In this document: piece by piece, positions 1 to 8,492 of the stretch
Layout: every line of letters begins with the position of its first letter
How positions within the stretch are numbered: the first letter of the stretch is position 1
Assembly (NCBI GenBank): GCA_047602475.1
Contig: JASGHE010000004.1
Location: 186,001-250,000, forward strand
Length of the DNA: 64,000 nt
DNA from: JAEUIE01 sp047602475
GTDB lineage: Bacteria; Planctomycetota; Planctomycetia; Gemmatales; HRBIN36
Direction: 5' to 3'
The notes under the pieces: model-generated
Database searches by the model: none
Seen by the model: only the letters and a program-made list of their open reading frames with translations
What the model was told of the DNA's origin: nothing
Position numbers and translations under genes: made by a program

Positions 1-1245
1 ATTGCCTCGGTTATTACCCAGCGTTATCCCACCACCCGCACCAGTGGGAGTTTCACCGCTGCCGCCGGCGCCTTGGGAGGCAAGACCACGGCCGCCAGCA
101 GGAGCGCCGGTAGGCGGAATGGCTCCGCCGTCTCCGCCTGAAAGCCCAGAGGAAGCGGGAGGAGTGATGCTTACCTTGTCTTTTTCAGGAGGATTCTCAA
201 GCAGATCCTTCATCGTCGTCTCGTCGGCGTAGACGAAGGTCCGAGTATCCACACGCCAGAAAGCCGCCTTATCTCGCAGCGCTTCAATCCCAGGAACACG
301 CTTACCCAGGAACTCTGTCATGAAGTCGATCTTGCCCAGGTAATAGGTCTTGCCTTTGATCGTCGTGCCGGACTCTTCCATTTGCATGGTCTTTTTGATG
401 TCGTCCCAGTTCATGGGATTGGTGGTCCGCACCACGGCTGCTACCTGGTTAAAGTCCTTCATCCCGCTGACGATAAACTGATCCACCGTATTGGCGGGCA
501 TGCCCAATCGCTTATTCACGTCTTCCTGCTTGAATGCGCCAGTAGTAAAAACGGCACGATTGAAATCGCTGTCGAGGAACTTGCTCATCCGCATGCTGAA
601 GACCACATCAGCCTTGTTGGGAATAAACAATGTGGGTTCTTCGCCGGCTTCGATTTCAACGGACAGCGACTGCTCATTTTCCTTGCGCAGGTTGTCGTCA
701 TACATCTTGCGGGCAAGCTGGGCCAGGCTGGCATTGCTGGAATCTTTTGCCAGTTGTTTCAGGAAATCCACAGCGCCTTCGTTACCAGCTTTGGCCTTCT
801 GCATGATGGCTGTCAGCAGTAGATTTTTGCCATCAGGTACCTTCTTGATCAAATCTCCTTCCAGCATGTCCTTGAGGGCCTTAGCCGCTTCATCTTTCTT
901 GGTCTTGTCAGACAGCTTGTCGATCAGATCATTGATCTTGGCAGTGATCTCCGCAAGATTGAAGGGCATAGCTTCCCCGCCTTCGCCACCGGTATTTCCG
1001 GGTTGCTCAGCGCCCCCCTTCGTATTGCCGGTCCCTTGAGCCATATTCTTGACGGGTGGCAGAGCCGGCTTATCATTGCCGCTTGTCAGGAAGTAAATGG
1101 TTATGCCAACAGCGACCAGCACAACCACTCCGACCACCGAGAGGATGATCATCAAGTTGCCCGAGCTCTTTTTCTTCTTGCCCAACTCGCTCTTCTTGCC
1201 TTTGTCGAGTTTCTTGGGCTTCTTGGTCTTATCTGGTGCGGGCAT
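1..1245 (-). CDS. Membrane-anchored protein of unknown function (3' end cut by window edge)
   Basis: The frame is open from an ATG at 1245 to base 1, giving 415 codons without a stop, so the C-terminus lies outside the window. The N-terminus is a very lysine-rich cytoplasmic stretch (about residues 6-27) followed by one hydrophobic segment (about residues 30-53), as in a single-pass membrane protein with its bulk outside the cytoplasm. After that come a Gly/Pro-rich linker, a charged helical region with many Lys, Glu and Asp, and a globular part. The last visible part is rich in Gly, Pro and Ala. I do not recognise the family. Proteins with this plan (Lys-rich start, one membrane segment, low-complexity linker) are common in planctomycetes, which is general knowledge and not a functional call. 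It is on the same strand as phoB, about 230 bases downstream, and probably transcribed separately. Confidence 0.75.
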   Translation of the reverse strand, partial: MPAPDKTKKPKKLDKGKKSELGKKKKSSGNLMIILSVVGVVVLVAVGITIYFLTSGNDKPALPPVKNMAQGTGNTKGGAEQPGNTGGEGGEAMPFNLAEITAKINDLIDKLSDKTKKDEAAKALKDMLEGDLIKKVPDGKNLLLTAIMQKAKAGNEGAVDFLKQLAKDSSNASLAQLARKMYDDNLRKENEQSLSVEIEAGEEPTLFIPNKADVVFSMRMSKFLDSDFNRAVFTTGAFKQEDVNKRLGMPANTVDQFIVSGMKDFNQVAAVVRTTNPMNWDDIKKTMQMEESGTTIKGKTYYLGKIDFMTEFLGKRVPGIEALRDKAAFWRVDTRTFVYADETTMKDLLENPPEKDKVSITPPASSGLSGGDGGAIPPTGAPAGGRGLASQGAGGSGETPTGAGGGITLGNNRGN

Positions 1246-1476
1246 CCGACTATCCTCCCCGTGATCTCTCATGCAATCGCCGACCCATAGCCATCTGGCG
1301 TTATTTGGTACGGACGATCAGCGTGTCTCTTCCTGTAGAGACGTTATACATCAATAAATGGATTGTAAAGCACAATGAAATCGCTGAAAAGCGCAATTCC
1401 CGGCCTGTGCGCCAGTTGGGCTGGAATAGTCCCTTACGATCAGCCAAGTCTACCGGGTCAAGTGAATAGGCCAATC

Positions 1477-2169
1477 CTAGGGGTTTTCCTTGAATCGATA
1501 GCCAATACCACGCACGGTTTCAATGAAATCGCCCGATGGGCCCAGTTTCCGCCGAAGCGACTTGACATGCACGTCTATGGTCCGTTCCAGCACAATCGCT
1601 CCGTCGCCAATGGCTGAATCCATCAAATCGTGCCGGGTAAACGCCCTGCCAGGCTGCCGTACCAGCGTTTCCAGCAGCCTGAACTCCGTAGGCGTCAACG
1701 GCAGGGCCTGGGTGCCGTGCAGCACCTTGTGGCTGCGCTTGTCGATTTTAATCTTTCCGAAGGCGATAACATCGCTCTCAGGCTGCTCCGGGCTGGACTT
1801 ACGCCTTAAGAGCGCCTTGATGCGCTGCAGCAATACCTTGGTGCTGAAAGGTTTGGTGACATAGTCATCCGCACCTACCGCGAAACCCACTATCTGGTCT
1901 GATTCTTCCGACTTGGAAGTCAGCATTAACACCGGTAGATTCGCGGTCTTTCCGTTAGACTTCAGCTCCTTGCAGATATCCAGCCCGCTCATGCCGGGTA
2001 GCATCAGGTCAAGGATGACGACATCAGGAAGGATGGTCTGAGCCTTACGCAGTCCATCTTTGCCTTCATGAGCGATAAAGACTTCGTAGCCTTCACGTTC
2101 CATGTTGTATTGCAGCACATCAGTCAGCGAGCGTTCGTCTTCAACCAGCAGGACTTTGTCTCGAGCCAT
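1477..2169 (-). CDS. phoB: PhoB-like OmpR-family response regulator
   Basis: Two-domain response regulator of 230 residues, the usual length for the OmpR/PhoB family. The receiver domain (about 1-120) has the acidic pair D11/E12 region, the phospho-acceptor D54 in the VILDLMLPG motif, T84 and K106 in TKPF. The C-terminal half (about 130-228) is a winged-helix DNA-binding domain with the motifs LTPTEFRLLETL and TIDVHVKSLRRKLG and the ending VRGIGYRF. It should bind DNA as a dimer after phosphorylation by a sensor kinase. The gene lies 45 bases downstream of phoU on the same strand, which supports a role in phosphate-starvation control. No sensor kinase gene (phoR) follows it, since the next gene on this strand is an unrelated membrane protein. 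Family is certain; the phosphate role rests on the phoU neighbour. Confidence 0.93.
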   Translation of the reverse strand: MARDKVLLVEDERSLTDVLQYNMEREGYEVFIAHEGKDGLRKAQTILPDVVILDLMLPGMSGLDICKELKSNGKTANLPVLMLTSKSEESDQIVGFAVGADDYVTKPFSTKVLLQRIKALLRRKSSPEQPESDVIAFGKIKIDKRSHKVLHGTQALPLTPTEFRLLETLVRQPGRAFTRHDLMDSAIGDGAIVLERTIDVHVKSLRRKLGPSGDFIETVRGIGYRFKENP

Positions 2170-2214
2170 ACGGCACTTAACTCCATGATGTTGGGAAGGC
2201 GTTCAAACGAAGGA

Positions 2215-2883
2215 TCAATCCCGAAGCGCTTCAGGATGATGTCGAATGATGGTTCCATCCACAAGATAGACAACGTCTTCAGCGATATTGGTGGCATGGT
2301 CGCCAATGCGTTCCAGCTGCCTGACGACGGAAAAGAGGTTCAGTCCCTGTTCGACATTGTCTGTCGACTTCTTCATGTAGTTGATGATGTCGACAATGAT
2401 TTCTCGATTGAAGAGATCGATCGAGTCATCCAGACGGCAGACCCGCTTGGCGGATGACGAATCGAGGTTCATGAAGGCATCGAGACTGTCTCGCAGCATG
2501 GAACTGGCCAAGTCAGCCATCGTGCGGAGCGTGGGAGGGATAGGAATGGGCGTGGAAGTGGACAGGCTATAGACCCGCTCAGCGATATTGGCAGCCAGAT
2601 CAGCCATCCGTTCCAGATCGCCGTTGATCTTCAGGATCGTCGCCACCCGACGAAGATCGATGGCCACAGGCTGATGCAGAGCTAGGATTTTGAGGCAATC
2701 CTCTTCAATCTGGTTCTCTTCCTCATCAATGGCGGTATCATCGTCCATGAGGTCGCGGGCCAGGTCGGCATCCCGGTTAAACAAGGCGGAGATGGACTTC
2801 TCCACGAACCGTTCCACATCGCCGGCCAGCGAAAGGATGCGTTTCTGGAGCTTTTCCATATCGCGATTCAGGTGAATCGACAT
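2215..2883 (-). CDS. phoU: Phosphate signalling protein PhoU
   Basis: PhoU of 222 residues, normal length, all-helical, made of two repeated three-helix units. Each unit carries the expected metal-binding motif: ERMADLAANIAE near residues 90-101 and ERIGDHATNIAEDV near residues 191-204. PhoU represses the phosphate regulon in phosphate-rich cells by working with the Pst transporter and the sensor kinase. The start is an ATG at 2883 with a GAGGAG ribosome site just upstream (bases about 2888-2895 on the minus strand). It is the first gene of a phoU-phoB pair. No pstSCAB genes lie upstream, because the next gene is divergent and unrelated, so here phoU is separated from the transporter it usually follows. 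Confidence 0.95.
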   Translation of the reverse strand: MSIHLNRDMEKLQKRILSLAGDVERFVEKSISALFNRDADLARDLMDDDTAIDEEENQIEEDCLKILALHQPVAIDLRRVATILKINGDLERMADLAANIAERVYSLSTSTPIPIPPTLRTMADLASSMLRDSLDAFMNLDSSSAKRVCRLDDSIDLFNREIIVDIINYMKKSTDNVEQGLNLFSVVRQLERIGDHATNIAEDVVYLVDGTIIRHHPEALRD

Positions 2884-3014
2884 TGAGTCTCCTCAGGGAG
2901 GCAGCATGCCTGGACCTGGCTCTAGGCATGCTCATCCTAGTTAGATGAAATGTAGATTTGGTGAAGGTTCTATGGAGATCATAAGGGGTTAAGCGACGAG
3001 TGAGTACCCCCAAA

Positions 3015-3042
3015 GAGCCGGGTCGCGTCAGCGCCCGGAGTT
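3015..3042 (+). repeat. Rep-G palindromic repeat, copy 1
   Basis: A 28-base repeat that begins GAGCCGGGTCGCGTCAGCG and ends CCCGGAGTT. It folds as a hairpin (CCGGG against CCCGG, with CGC/GCG inside and a four-base loop). Near-identical copies sit at 27196 and 30553. It lies upstream of the aldo/keto reductase fusion gene and would be read as N-terminal protein if the GTG at 3000 were used as start. Confidence 0.85.
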
Positions 3043-3122
3043 CCCAGACAAGTTGTCAGTTTCCAGTTATTAGTAGATACAATGCCCAGAAGAGAGTCGC
3101 CCCCTACTGGCAACTGATTCCT

Positions 3123-5012
3123 ATGCCCACACCTAAAACGATCTTCGGAAACATGCCCACCCCCCTCGCCTTCGGCCTCCTCCGCCTCTCCACCGAAGGC
3201 CGGCCCGCCGAAGCAGAGGCCATCGCCCTCATCCACCAGGCTCTCGACGCCGGCATCCGCCTCCTCGATACCGCCGACGCCTATTGTCTCAATCATAAAG
3301 ACCTCCACTATGGCGAACAGCTAGCCCGGCAGGCAGTCGATACCTGGAAAGGTCCCAAGAAGGAAGTACGCATCCTCACCAAAGTGGGCATGACCCGCCC
3401 CAAGGGCAAATGGGTGCCTGATGGCAAACCGGAACATCTCCGCAAGGCTGTCGAGGGCAGTCTACAGGCCCTCCACGTCGAACGCTTGTTCCTCCTCCAA
3501 CTCCATGTTCACGATACCCGCGTTCCATTTGAAGAAACGCTGGCAGCCCTGGCCGAACTACAGAAGGCTGGCAAGGTCGAACATCTGGGATTGTGCAACA
3601 CCACCGTCGGCGAGATTCAGCAGGCTTCACGCCACTTTACTGTAGCAGCCGTGCAGAACGAACTGAGCATCAGCGTCCGCAAAAGCGCACAGGATGGCAC
3701 GCTGGCCTTCACCCAGCAACAAGGCATACCCTTCCTCGCCTATCGTCCTCTGGGCGGCATCGCCAAGGTGGAAAAGCTGTCGGGCAACAAGACGCTGCAA
3801 CCGTTAGCCTCGAAGCACAAAGCAACGGAGCAGCAGATTGCCCTGGCAACACTGCGAGTGGCGGAAGCGAATGTGATTCCTTTGATCGGGGCGACGAAGG
3901 GGGCAAGTTTGAAGTCATCACTTGCCGCAATGAAGGTAAAGTTGGATGCCGACGATCAGGCCGTCCTGGAGTCAAAGTTTTCGTTTAGCTCAAAGGTTGC
4001 TGTAGCAACGTCATCCAGGAACCCCTCACCCCCAGCCTCTCTGCCCAGAGGAGAGAAGGGAGCCAAGACCGGAGAAGTTGTCCTGCTCATGGGTATTCAG
4101 GGGGCCGGAAAGTCCGAGTTGGTCGCTGAGTACGAGAAGAAGGGTTATGCCCGGCTCAACCGGGATGTGCTGGGCGGCAAGCTCGAAGACCTCATCCCCA
4201 AGATGCACGAACTCATTGATCTGGGTGAAAGGCGTATCGTTCTGGATAACACTTACCCGACTCGCATCAGCCGTGCCCAGGTCATCGCTGCCGCCCATGA
4301 GCGTGGCATCCCGGTCGTATGTCGATTCCTGAACACCCCTATCGAGGAAGCTCGCATCAACGTCGTCAGTCGCATCCTGGGCCGATACGACAAATTACTT
4401 AGCCCCGATGAGATGAAAGCTCTCAGCAAGACCGATCCCAACCTGCCTCCTCCCGCCGCCCTCAAACGCTGGGCCGATAGCTTCGAGGCACCCAATGTCG
4501 ATGAGGGATTCGCCAAGGTCGAAGTCATTCCGTTCGTTCGTCGTCCGGTTGCCGGGCATACCCAGAAGGGCTTGCTCCTTGATGTCGATGGTACCATCCG
4601 CATCACCAAGAGTGGTGAGAAGTACCCTCGCTCCGCCGACGATGTCGAACTCCTGCCCGGTCGCAAGGAGGTACTGAAGAAGTGGATCAAGGATGGCTAC
4701 CAACTCTTCTTCATCTCGAACCAGAGCGGCGTCTCCTCAGGCAAGGTGACGACCGAACAGGTCGAAGCAGCGATGGCTAGAACCATCGAGCTATTGCAAC
4801 TCCCGGTCACCGAGGCAATCTATTGCCCCCACAAAGCCTTCCCCGTGCTCTGCTTCTGCCGCAAGCCTCTGCCCGGCCTCGGCGTCTACCTCATGCGAAA
4901 ACATCGATTAGCCAAAGAACACCTCACCGTCGTCGGCGACCTCGGCAGCGATGAACAATTCGCTAAAGCCATTGGTGCGAAGTATGTGGATGTGAACGAG
5001 TTCTTCAAATGA
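3123..5012 (+). CDS. Fusion: aldo/keto reductase + polynucleotide kinase-like + HAD 3'-phosphatase-like
   Basis: A 629-residue protein with three joined catalytic modules. Residues 1-about 296 are an aldo/keto reductase (NAD(P)H-dependent carbonyl reduction) with the tetrad D49, Y54, K87 and H128 in place. Residues about 316-470 are a P-loop kinase with Walker A GIQGAGKS at 324-331, like the 5'-kinase of T4 Pnkp-type enzymes. Residues about 480-629 are a HAD phosphatase with DVDGT (D487, D489), a SNQSG motif and a Cys/His cluster CPHKAF...CFCRKPLPG from C568, as in histidinol/heptose bisphosphate phosphatases and polynucleotide 3'-phosphatases. The kinase-phosphatase order matches Pnkp RNA/DNA end repair. 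The frame is also open upstream to a GTG at 3000, but that part covers repeat Rep-G, so I chose the ATG at 3123. Residues about 299-313, between reductase and kinase, are encoded by repeat Rep-E, which suggests that the fusion arose by read-through of an intergenic repeat. Whether one protein or a broken pair is made is unknown. Confidence 0.85.
   Translation: MPTPKTIFGNMPTPLAFGLLRLSTEGRPAEAEAIALIHQALDAGIRLLDTADAYCLNHKDLHYGEQLARQAVDTWKGPKKEVRILTKVGMTRPKGKWVPDGKPEHLRKAVEGSLQALHVERLFLLQLHVHDTRVPFEETLAALAELQKAGKVEHLGLCNTTVGEIQQASRHFTVAAVQNELSISVRKSAQDGTLAFTQQQGIPFLAYRPLGGIAKVEKLSGNKTLQPLASKHKATEQQIALATLRVAEANVIPLIGATKGASLKSSLAAMKVKLDADDQAVLESKFSFSSKVAVATSSRNPSPPASLPRGEKGAKTGEVVLLMGIQGAGKSELVAEYEKKGYARLNRDVLGGKLEDLIPKMHELIDLGERRIVLDNTYPTRISRAQVIAAAHERGIPVVCRFLNTPIEEARINVVSRILGRYDKLLSPDEMKALSKTDPNLPPPAALKRWADSFEAPNVDEGFAKVEVIPFVRRPVAGHTQKGLLLDVDGTIRITKSGEKYPRSADDVELLPGRKEVLKKWIKDGYQLFFISNQSGVSSGKVTTEQVEAAMARTIELLQLPVTEAIYCPHKAFPVLCFCRKPLPGLGVYLMRKHRLAKEHLTVVGDLGSDEQFAKAIGAKYVDVNEFFK
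4018..4064 (+). repeat. Rep-E repeat inside the coding frame of the fusion gene
   Basis: On the minus strand this stretch ends in CTGGGGGTGAGGGGTT preceded by CTCTCC/GGAGAG-type arms, closely resembling the intergenic repeat at 6178-6222. Here it lies in frame inside the reductase-kinase fusion and encodes a Ser/Pro-rich linker. Confidence 0.7.
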
Positions 5013-5059
5013 CAGCCCGAAGCGCCAGTGAGTAGTTGCGTACAATCGCAAGGATCATT

Positions 5060-6133
5060 TCACTTCGTCAGCCCCATTGCCCCCGCCGCCTTGGGATTTC
5101 CCTTCTGAAAGTCCTCCCCCAGCACCCGTGCAATCGTTGCCGCAAACTGCACCTGCTTGAAGTTGACCTTCTCACGCACTCCAAGAGGCGATACGCCCGG
5201 CCCCATCGCTGCCATCCAGATGTACTCCGCACCGGGCGTGTCCTTGCCATGATCCGTCCAATCGACCTTGTTCGTTCCCCGGCCATGATCGCAGATCACC
5301 AGCATCGCCGTCTTACCTTGGTACTGCGGCATCTTCTGAGCTTCTTGCCACAGTTCTCTGAGGAATCGATCACCATAATGGGCAGCATTCAGGTAAAGAT
5401 CATATCGCCGGCCATGGGCCCACTCGTCGGTCTCTCCCAACCCCACATATAAGACACGAGGATGATGTTGCTTGAGTTCTTCCTTGGCCAATTCCATGGT
5501 CATGATGTCATAGACATTGTCGGGCCAATATCGGGGAAGGTTGTTCATGAACACTTCCAGTTCTCGGTGCCGAGTGGTGCGTTCCGCTACGGCAGGCAAC
5601 TCCCACCCCGAGATGACGCGCAGCTTATTCTTGCTCGTCCGAAAAATCGACGGGAAGACATCCCACGTGCAGACCGCAGCTACCTTGCCCCGAAACGCCG
5701 GCAGACCATCGAGGTATTCAAGTACCGAGAGGTTCGGGTTATCCTTCTTGCCGTTGGAATCGATGGTGGGATCAACCACACCGGTGAACATCTCGCTGTA
5801 CCCAGGATAGGAGAACTTCAAACCATTCGTCGAAAGGGCGGTAGCGCTGCGTTCGGGGTCGCCAAAGATCTGTCCTTCCTTGGCAATGACACTCCAGACA
5901 AAAGGCATCAAAGCTTCCCGCCGTGCTTCAGCGGTCGGTCGCCAATAAGCTTTCCGTAAGCCCGGAACATCCTTCACGCCGCCGGCCTTGGCGTCGAGCA
6001 GCATCTCCTGCGCCCCACCAAACATCTCCTGCCACCGCAAGCCATCGAGAGTAACGATGATCACGTTCTCGGCGTGTTGTGCTGACACCAACGAGGTAAA
6101 ACAGAAGAAGACGATGAAGCAGAGAACACGCAT
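5060..6133 (-). CDS. Secreted alkaline-phosphatase-superfamily enzyme (phosphodiesterase-like)
   Basis: A 357-residue exported metalloenzyme of the alkaline phosphatase/type I phosphodiesterase superfamily. An N-terminal signal peptide (residues 1-about 18, ending SLVSAQ) is followed by VIIVTLDGLRWQEMFGG with the first metal-binding Asp. A later segment has GETDEWAHGRRYD (Asp and His ligands), and VICDHGRG with a following TDHGKD supplies the remaining Asp/His ligands. Members hydrolyse phosphate or sulfate esters in the periplasm; the substrate here cannot be told from sequence. The frame extends to an ATG at 6160, but I chose the ATG at 6133 because an AGGAG site lies six bases before it and the signal peptide begins there. 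It converges with the fusion gene at 5012. Upstream lies repeat Rep-E. Confidence 0.85.
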   Translation of the reverse strand: MRVLCFIVFFCFTSLVSAQHAENVIIVTLDGLRWQEMFGGAQEMLLDAKAGGVKDVPGLRKAYWRPTAEARREALMPFVWSVIAKEGQIFGDPERSATALSTNGLKFSYPGYSEMFTGVVDPTIDSNGKKDNPNLSVLEYLDGLPAFRGKVAAVCTWDVFPSIFRTSKNKLRVISGWELPAVAERTTRHRELEVFMNNLPRYWPDNVYDIMTMELAKEELKQHHPRVLYVGLGETDEWAHGRRYDLYLNAAHYGDRFLRELWQEAQKMPQYQGKTAMLVICDHGRGTNKVDWTDHGKDTPGAEYIWMAAMGPGVSPLGVREKVNFKQVQFAATIARVLGEDFQKGNPKAAGAMGLTK

Positions 6134-6177
6134 TGAGAACTCCTGGAGAGTAATGCCCATAGAGGGTGCTGTCTTAC

Positions 6178-6222
6178 TCCCCTCTCCCTCTCGAGGAGAG
6201 GGGTTGGGGGTGAGGGGTTTCT
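6178..6222 (+). repeat. Rep-E intergenic palindromic repeat
   Basis: CCCCTCTCC...GGAGAGGGG inverted repeat followed by GTTGGGGGTGAGGGGTTT, lying between two minus-strand genes. A diverged copy is embedded in the coding sequence at 4018-4064. Repeats of this type are widespread in bacterial intergenic regions. Confidence 0.75.
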
Positions 6223-6253
6223 AAATTGAGTTCACCCATGTTAGTCTGGCAGA

Positions 6254-7345
6254 CTACTTGAGCGCCTGATAGATCGCCGTCGAAATCGCGGCCGGATCGC
6301 CGTAGCCGCAGTTAGTCATGACCACGATGCCGTGCTTCTTCTCAGGATAGATCACCAGCCGGGTCGTGGTCTCATCCTGCTTGCCGTTGTGTGAAACCTT
6401 CAGCCCGTTCTGGTCTTCGATGGCGAAGCCCAGGCCATACCCCGCCAGCTTGCCGTCATTGGTCTTCTGCCTCGTCCACATCTGCTTTTCGATAGCCGGG
6501 CTGACGAGGCGATGATTGAGCAGAGCCTGGGCCCATTTGGCAAAGTCTCCGATGTTCGACTTGTATCCCCCTGCCCCGTGCTTCCAGTAGTGGGCCTCCT
6601 CCTTCGCTCGCACCACCTGGCCCGCCTCTTTGGTATAACCCACAGTCCAGTTCGGCTGATGATCGAACTCCATATCCAACTGCATGCTCGTCATTCCTAG
6701 GGGCCCGGTGATCCGCTTCTCGATCTGCTGTCCCAATGGAGCCTTCCCAGCCCGCTGCACCACTGCGCTGGCCAGGATGTAGGCATACGACGAATAAACC
6801 GTCTTCTCGCCAGGCTGATAGATGAGCGGAGTCCGGTTAAAGACATCGAGCGCCAGCACCGGATCGAGGTAAGGCAGCTTGGTGGCATAGGCGCGTTCGG
6901 TGGGTATCACCTTGCCGTAGTGCTGAATCCCGCTCTGGTGACAAAGCAGTTGTCGCATCGTGATAATATGTTCCTTCTTCGGGAACTCCGGCACATACTG
7001 GCGTACATCCACATCAAGGTTGAGCTGTCCCTTCTCCACCAGTTGCATCGCAGCTACGCCACACAGGGGCTTGGAGTTCGATGCCCAGTTGAACACGCTT
7101 TTGGTGGTCACCGGCGTTTTCTTCTCTCGATCAGCCAGACCATAACCCTGCAAGTAGACGACCTCGCCCTGCTGTAGCACACCCACCGCGACGCCCACCA
7201 GCCCCTGCTTCTCCATCTCTTTCTTGACAGCCGCATCGACCTGGGCGATCTGTGCAGCTGAGAGCTTATGCTCCGCAGACTGCGCCGAAAGCGACGATGT
7301 CATAAGGAGCAAGGCCATGCAACCATAACTAAAAGCTTTCATCAT
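6254..7345 (-). CDS. Secreted serine hydrolase, class C beta-lactamase/DD-peptidase fold
   Basis: A 363-residue protein with a signal peptide (about 1-20, ending SLSAQ). The beta-lactamase-like fold shows the catalytic SxxK as SNSK in NWASNSKPLCG, a YSSYAYILAS segment where the second motif (YxN/YSN) is expected, and SHNGK near the C-terminus in place of KTG/HxG. Such enzymes are esterases, peptidases or D-amino-acid amidases more often than true beta-lactamases. The YxN motif reads YAY, a mild departure. The frame can be extended to a TTG at 7351, but the ATG at 7345 with GGAG six bases upstream is the better start. It lies upstream of the phosphodiesterase gene on the same strand, with repeat Rep-E between them. 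Confidence 0.88.
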   Translation of the reverse strand: MMKAFSYGCMALLLMTSSLSAQSAEHKLSAAQIAQVDAAVKKEMEKQGLVGVAVGVLQQGEVVYLQGYGLADREKKTPVTTKSVFNWASNSKPLCGVAAMQLVEKGQLNLDVDVRQYVPEFPKKEHIITMRQLLCHQSGIQHYGKVIPTERAYATKLPYLDPVLALDVFNRTPLIYQPGEKTVYSSYAYILASAVVQRAGKAPLGQQIEKRITGPLGMTSMQLDMEFDHQPNWTVGYTKEAGQVVRAKEEAHYWKHGAGGYKSNIGDFAKWAQALLNHRLVSPAIEKQMWTRQKTNDGKLAGYGLGFAIEDQNGLKVSHNGKQDETTTRLVIYPEKKHGIVVMTNCGYGDPAAISTAIYQALK

Positions 7346-7396
7346 TCTCAACTCCGTTCATCTGGTACAGGGGAGCCTGTTGAAATACTGGGCAGA

Positions 7397-7495
7397 TGTG
7401 GCAGGGGTCACGATGTACTCATCGTGCCCCCTGCCACACTACCAGGATTTTGCAGATCCAGCAGGGGGCAACGGAGTACCGTTGACCACTGCCAC
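7397..7495 (+). repeat. Rep-A mirrored hairpin pair, copy 1
   Basis: Hairpin 1: arms 7397-7414 and 7421-7438, 18 bases with one G-T wobble, around the loop GTACTC. Hairpin 2: arms 7461-7473 and 7480-7492, 13 bases with two mismatches, around the loop GAGTAC. A 22-base spacer separates them. Further copies with changed stems and the same loops lie at 18924, 21254, 47086 and 63600. Confidence 0.9.
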
Positions 7496-7538
7496 GGTTA
7501 TTTAACTGACTCAAAGGCAGTCGACCGATCATCACAGA

Positions 7539-8492
7539 CTATTTCACTCCGCCGGTAGCCCTCAACTTCTGATAGGCCAGCGTGCCTATGGTCGTGTCAG
7601 GATACCGGGTGAGCATTTGTTGATAGATCGCCGCTGTCTGCTGTTTTTGCTTCGTGGTAGTCGCCTGTCGTTCCGCCTCAAGAGCCTGCTCGTAGAGTTT
7701 CATCGCTGCCAGGGTCTGGTCAACCTCAAAAGATACGGGTAGCGATTCTGAGAGAACCTTGGCCTCGTCCAAAGCTAATTGAGCCTGAGGTATCTTTTGC
7801 TCTCGCAATAGCTTCGCCGCTTCCATCAACTTCTGCCGGGCCGGTTGCTCGGCGGTATCAAGCAGATCGAAGCACTTATTCCTCGCTTCGCCGAAACCTG
7901 GTGTCTTTTGAATTGATTGCACGACGCTCTGAATCTTCGCCGCGTCCCTGCTCCGTAAAGCCGACTGTAGCGGCTGATAGAGCTTGTCTACTTCCTTATC
8001 CTGCGCCTTGCTCATCTGCATCCGCCTATTGCCAGCCGCCTGTTCGATGAGCGCAGCCAAATTATCCGGCCCCACGTCCTGCGTCGCCCAGTTCAAAGGC
8101 TCCAGCGATGGTGAAACCAGCACATGCACAGGACATTGCTCAGCAGGGTAGCCTTTCATGTCTAAAAGGCGTTGCACCTCGGCAGGCAGACGATGGAAAT
8201 CTGCCACGTAACAGACGCAGTATTTTCGTAGCGATTTTTGAAGCTTCTCGTTCGGGAGTGAGACACTACAGAATCGCTGGGTAAGCTTGCAGGGAAAGCG
8301 GGTGATCTGCACGTAGATCAGCTTGCCACTTTGCCGGGCTTCCTGTTGCGCCGCGGGCCAGTTGGTCCGCCACGAGATCAGCCCCAGATCATCATAATAG
8401 AGGTGCGGCAGAGCTTGTGCTTCTGACCAGCCCGGCAACATCGCCGTCATCAGTACCAGGCAAATGGCTGGGAAGCGGTTACCGTCGAGCAC
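7539..8492 (-). CDS. Exported thioredoxin-like protein with helical C-terminal repeats
   Basis: A 317-residue protein. After a hydrophobic N-terminal segment (about residues 5-26) that may be a signal peptide comes a thioredoxin-like domain of the Thioredoxin_7 type (about 35-150), recognisable from W..AQQEARQSGKLIYVQI and a later CPVHVLVSP strand. The active-site region reads TRFPCKLT: only one Cys, no CxxC, so it is unlikely to be a classical disulfide oxidoreductase. The rest (about 160-315) is helical, Gln/Ala-rich and TPR-like. The frame is open to 8756, but that part overlaps the upstream HEAT-repeat gene. I chose the GTG at 8492, which has GAGGA upstream and overlaps the end of that gene by 14 bases, suggesting translational coupling. 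An ATG at 8450 would cut the signal peptide short. Third gene of an overlapping cluster. Confidence 0.65.
   Translation of the reverse strand: MLDGNRFPAICLVLMTAMLPGWSEAQALPHLYYDDLGLISWRTNWPAAQQEARQSGKLIYVQITRFPCKLTQRFCSVSLPNEKLQKSLRKYCVCYVADFHRLPAEVQRLLDMKGYPAEQCPVHVLVSPSLEPLNWATQDVGPDNLAALIEQAAGNRRMQMSKAQDKEVDKLYQPLQSALRSRDAAKIQSVVQSIQKTPGFGEARNKCFDLLDTAEQPARQKLMEAAKLLREQKIPQAQLALDEAKVLSESLPVSFEVDQTLAAMKLYEQALEAERQATTTKQKQQTAAIYQQMLTRYPDTTIGTLAYQKLRATGGVK

Noticed and set aside
3000..3122. Upstream GTG start for the reductase fusion gene
   Set aside because: The extension covers repeat Rep-G and lacks similarity to the reductase family; the ATG at 3123 fits the fold.
7397..7495. Rep-A considered as an ordinary Rho-independent terminator
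   Set aside because: No T-tract follows, the hairpins are paired and mirrored, and one copy (47086) lies between divergent starts.
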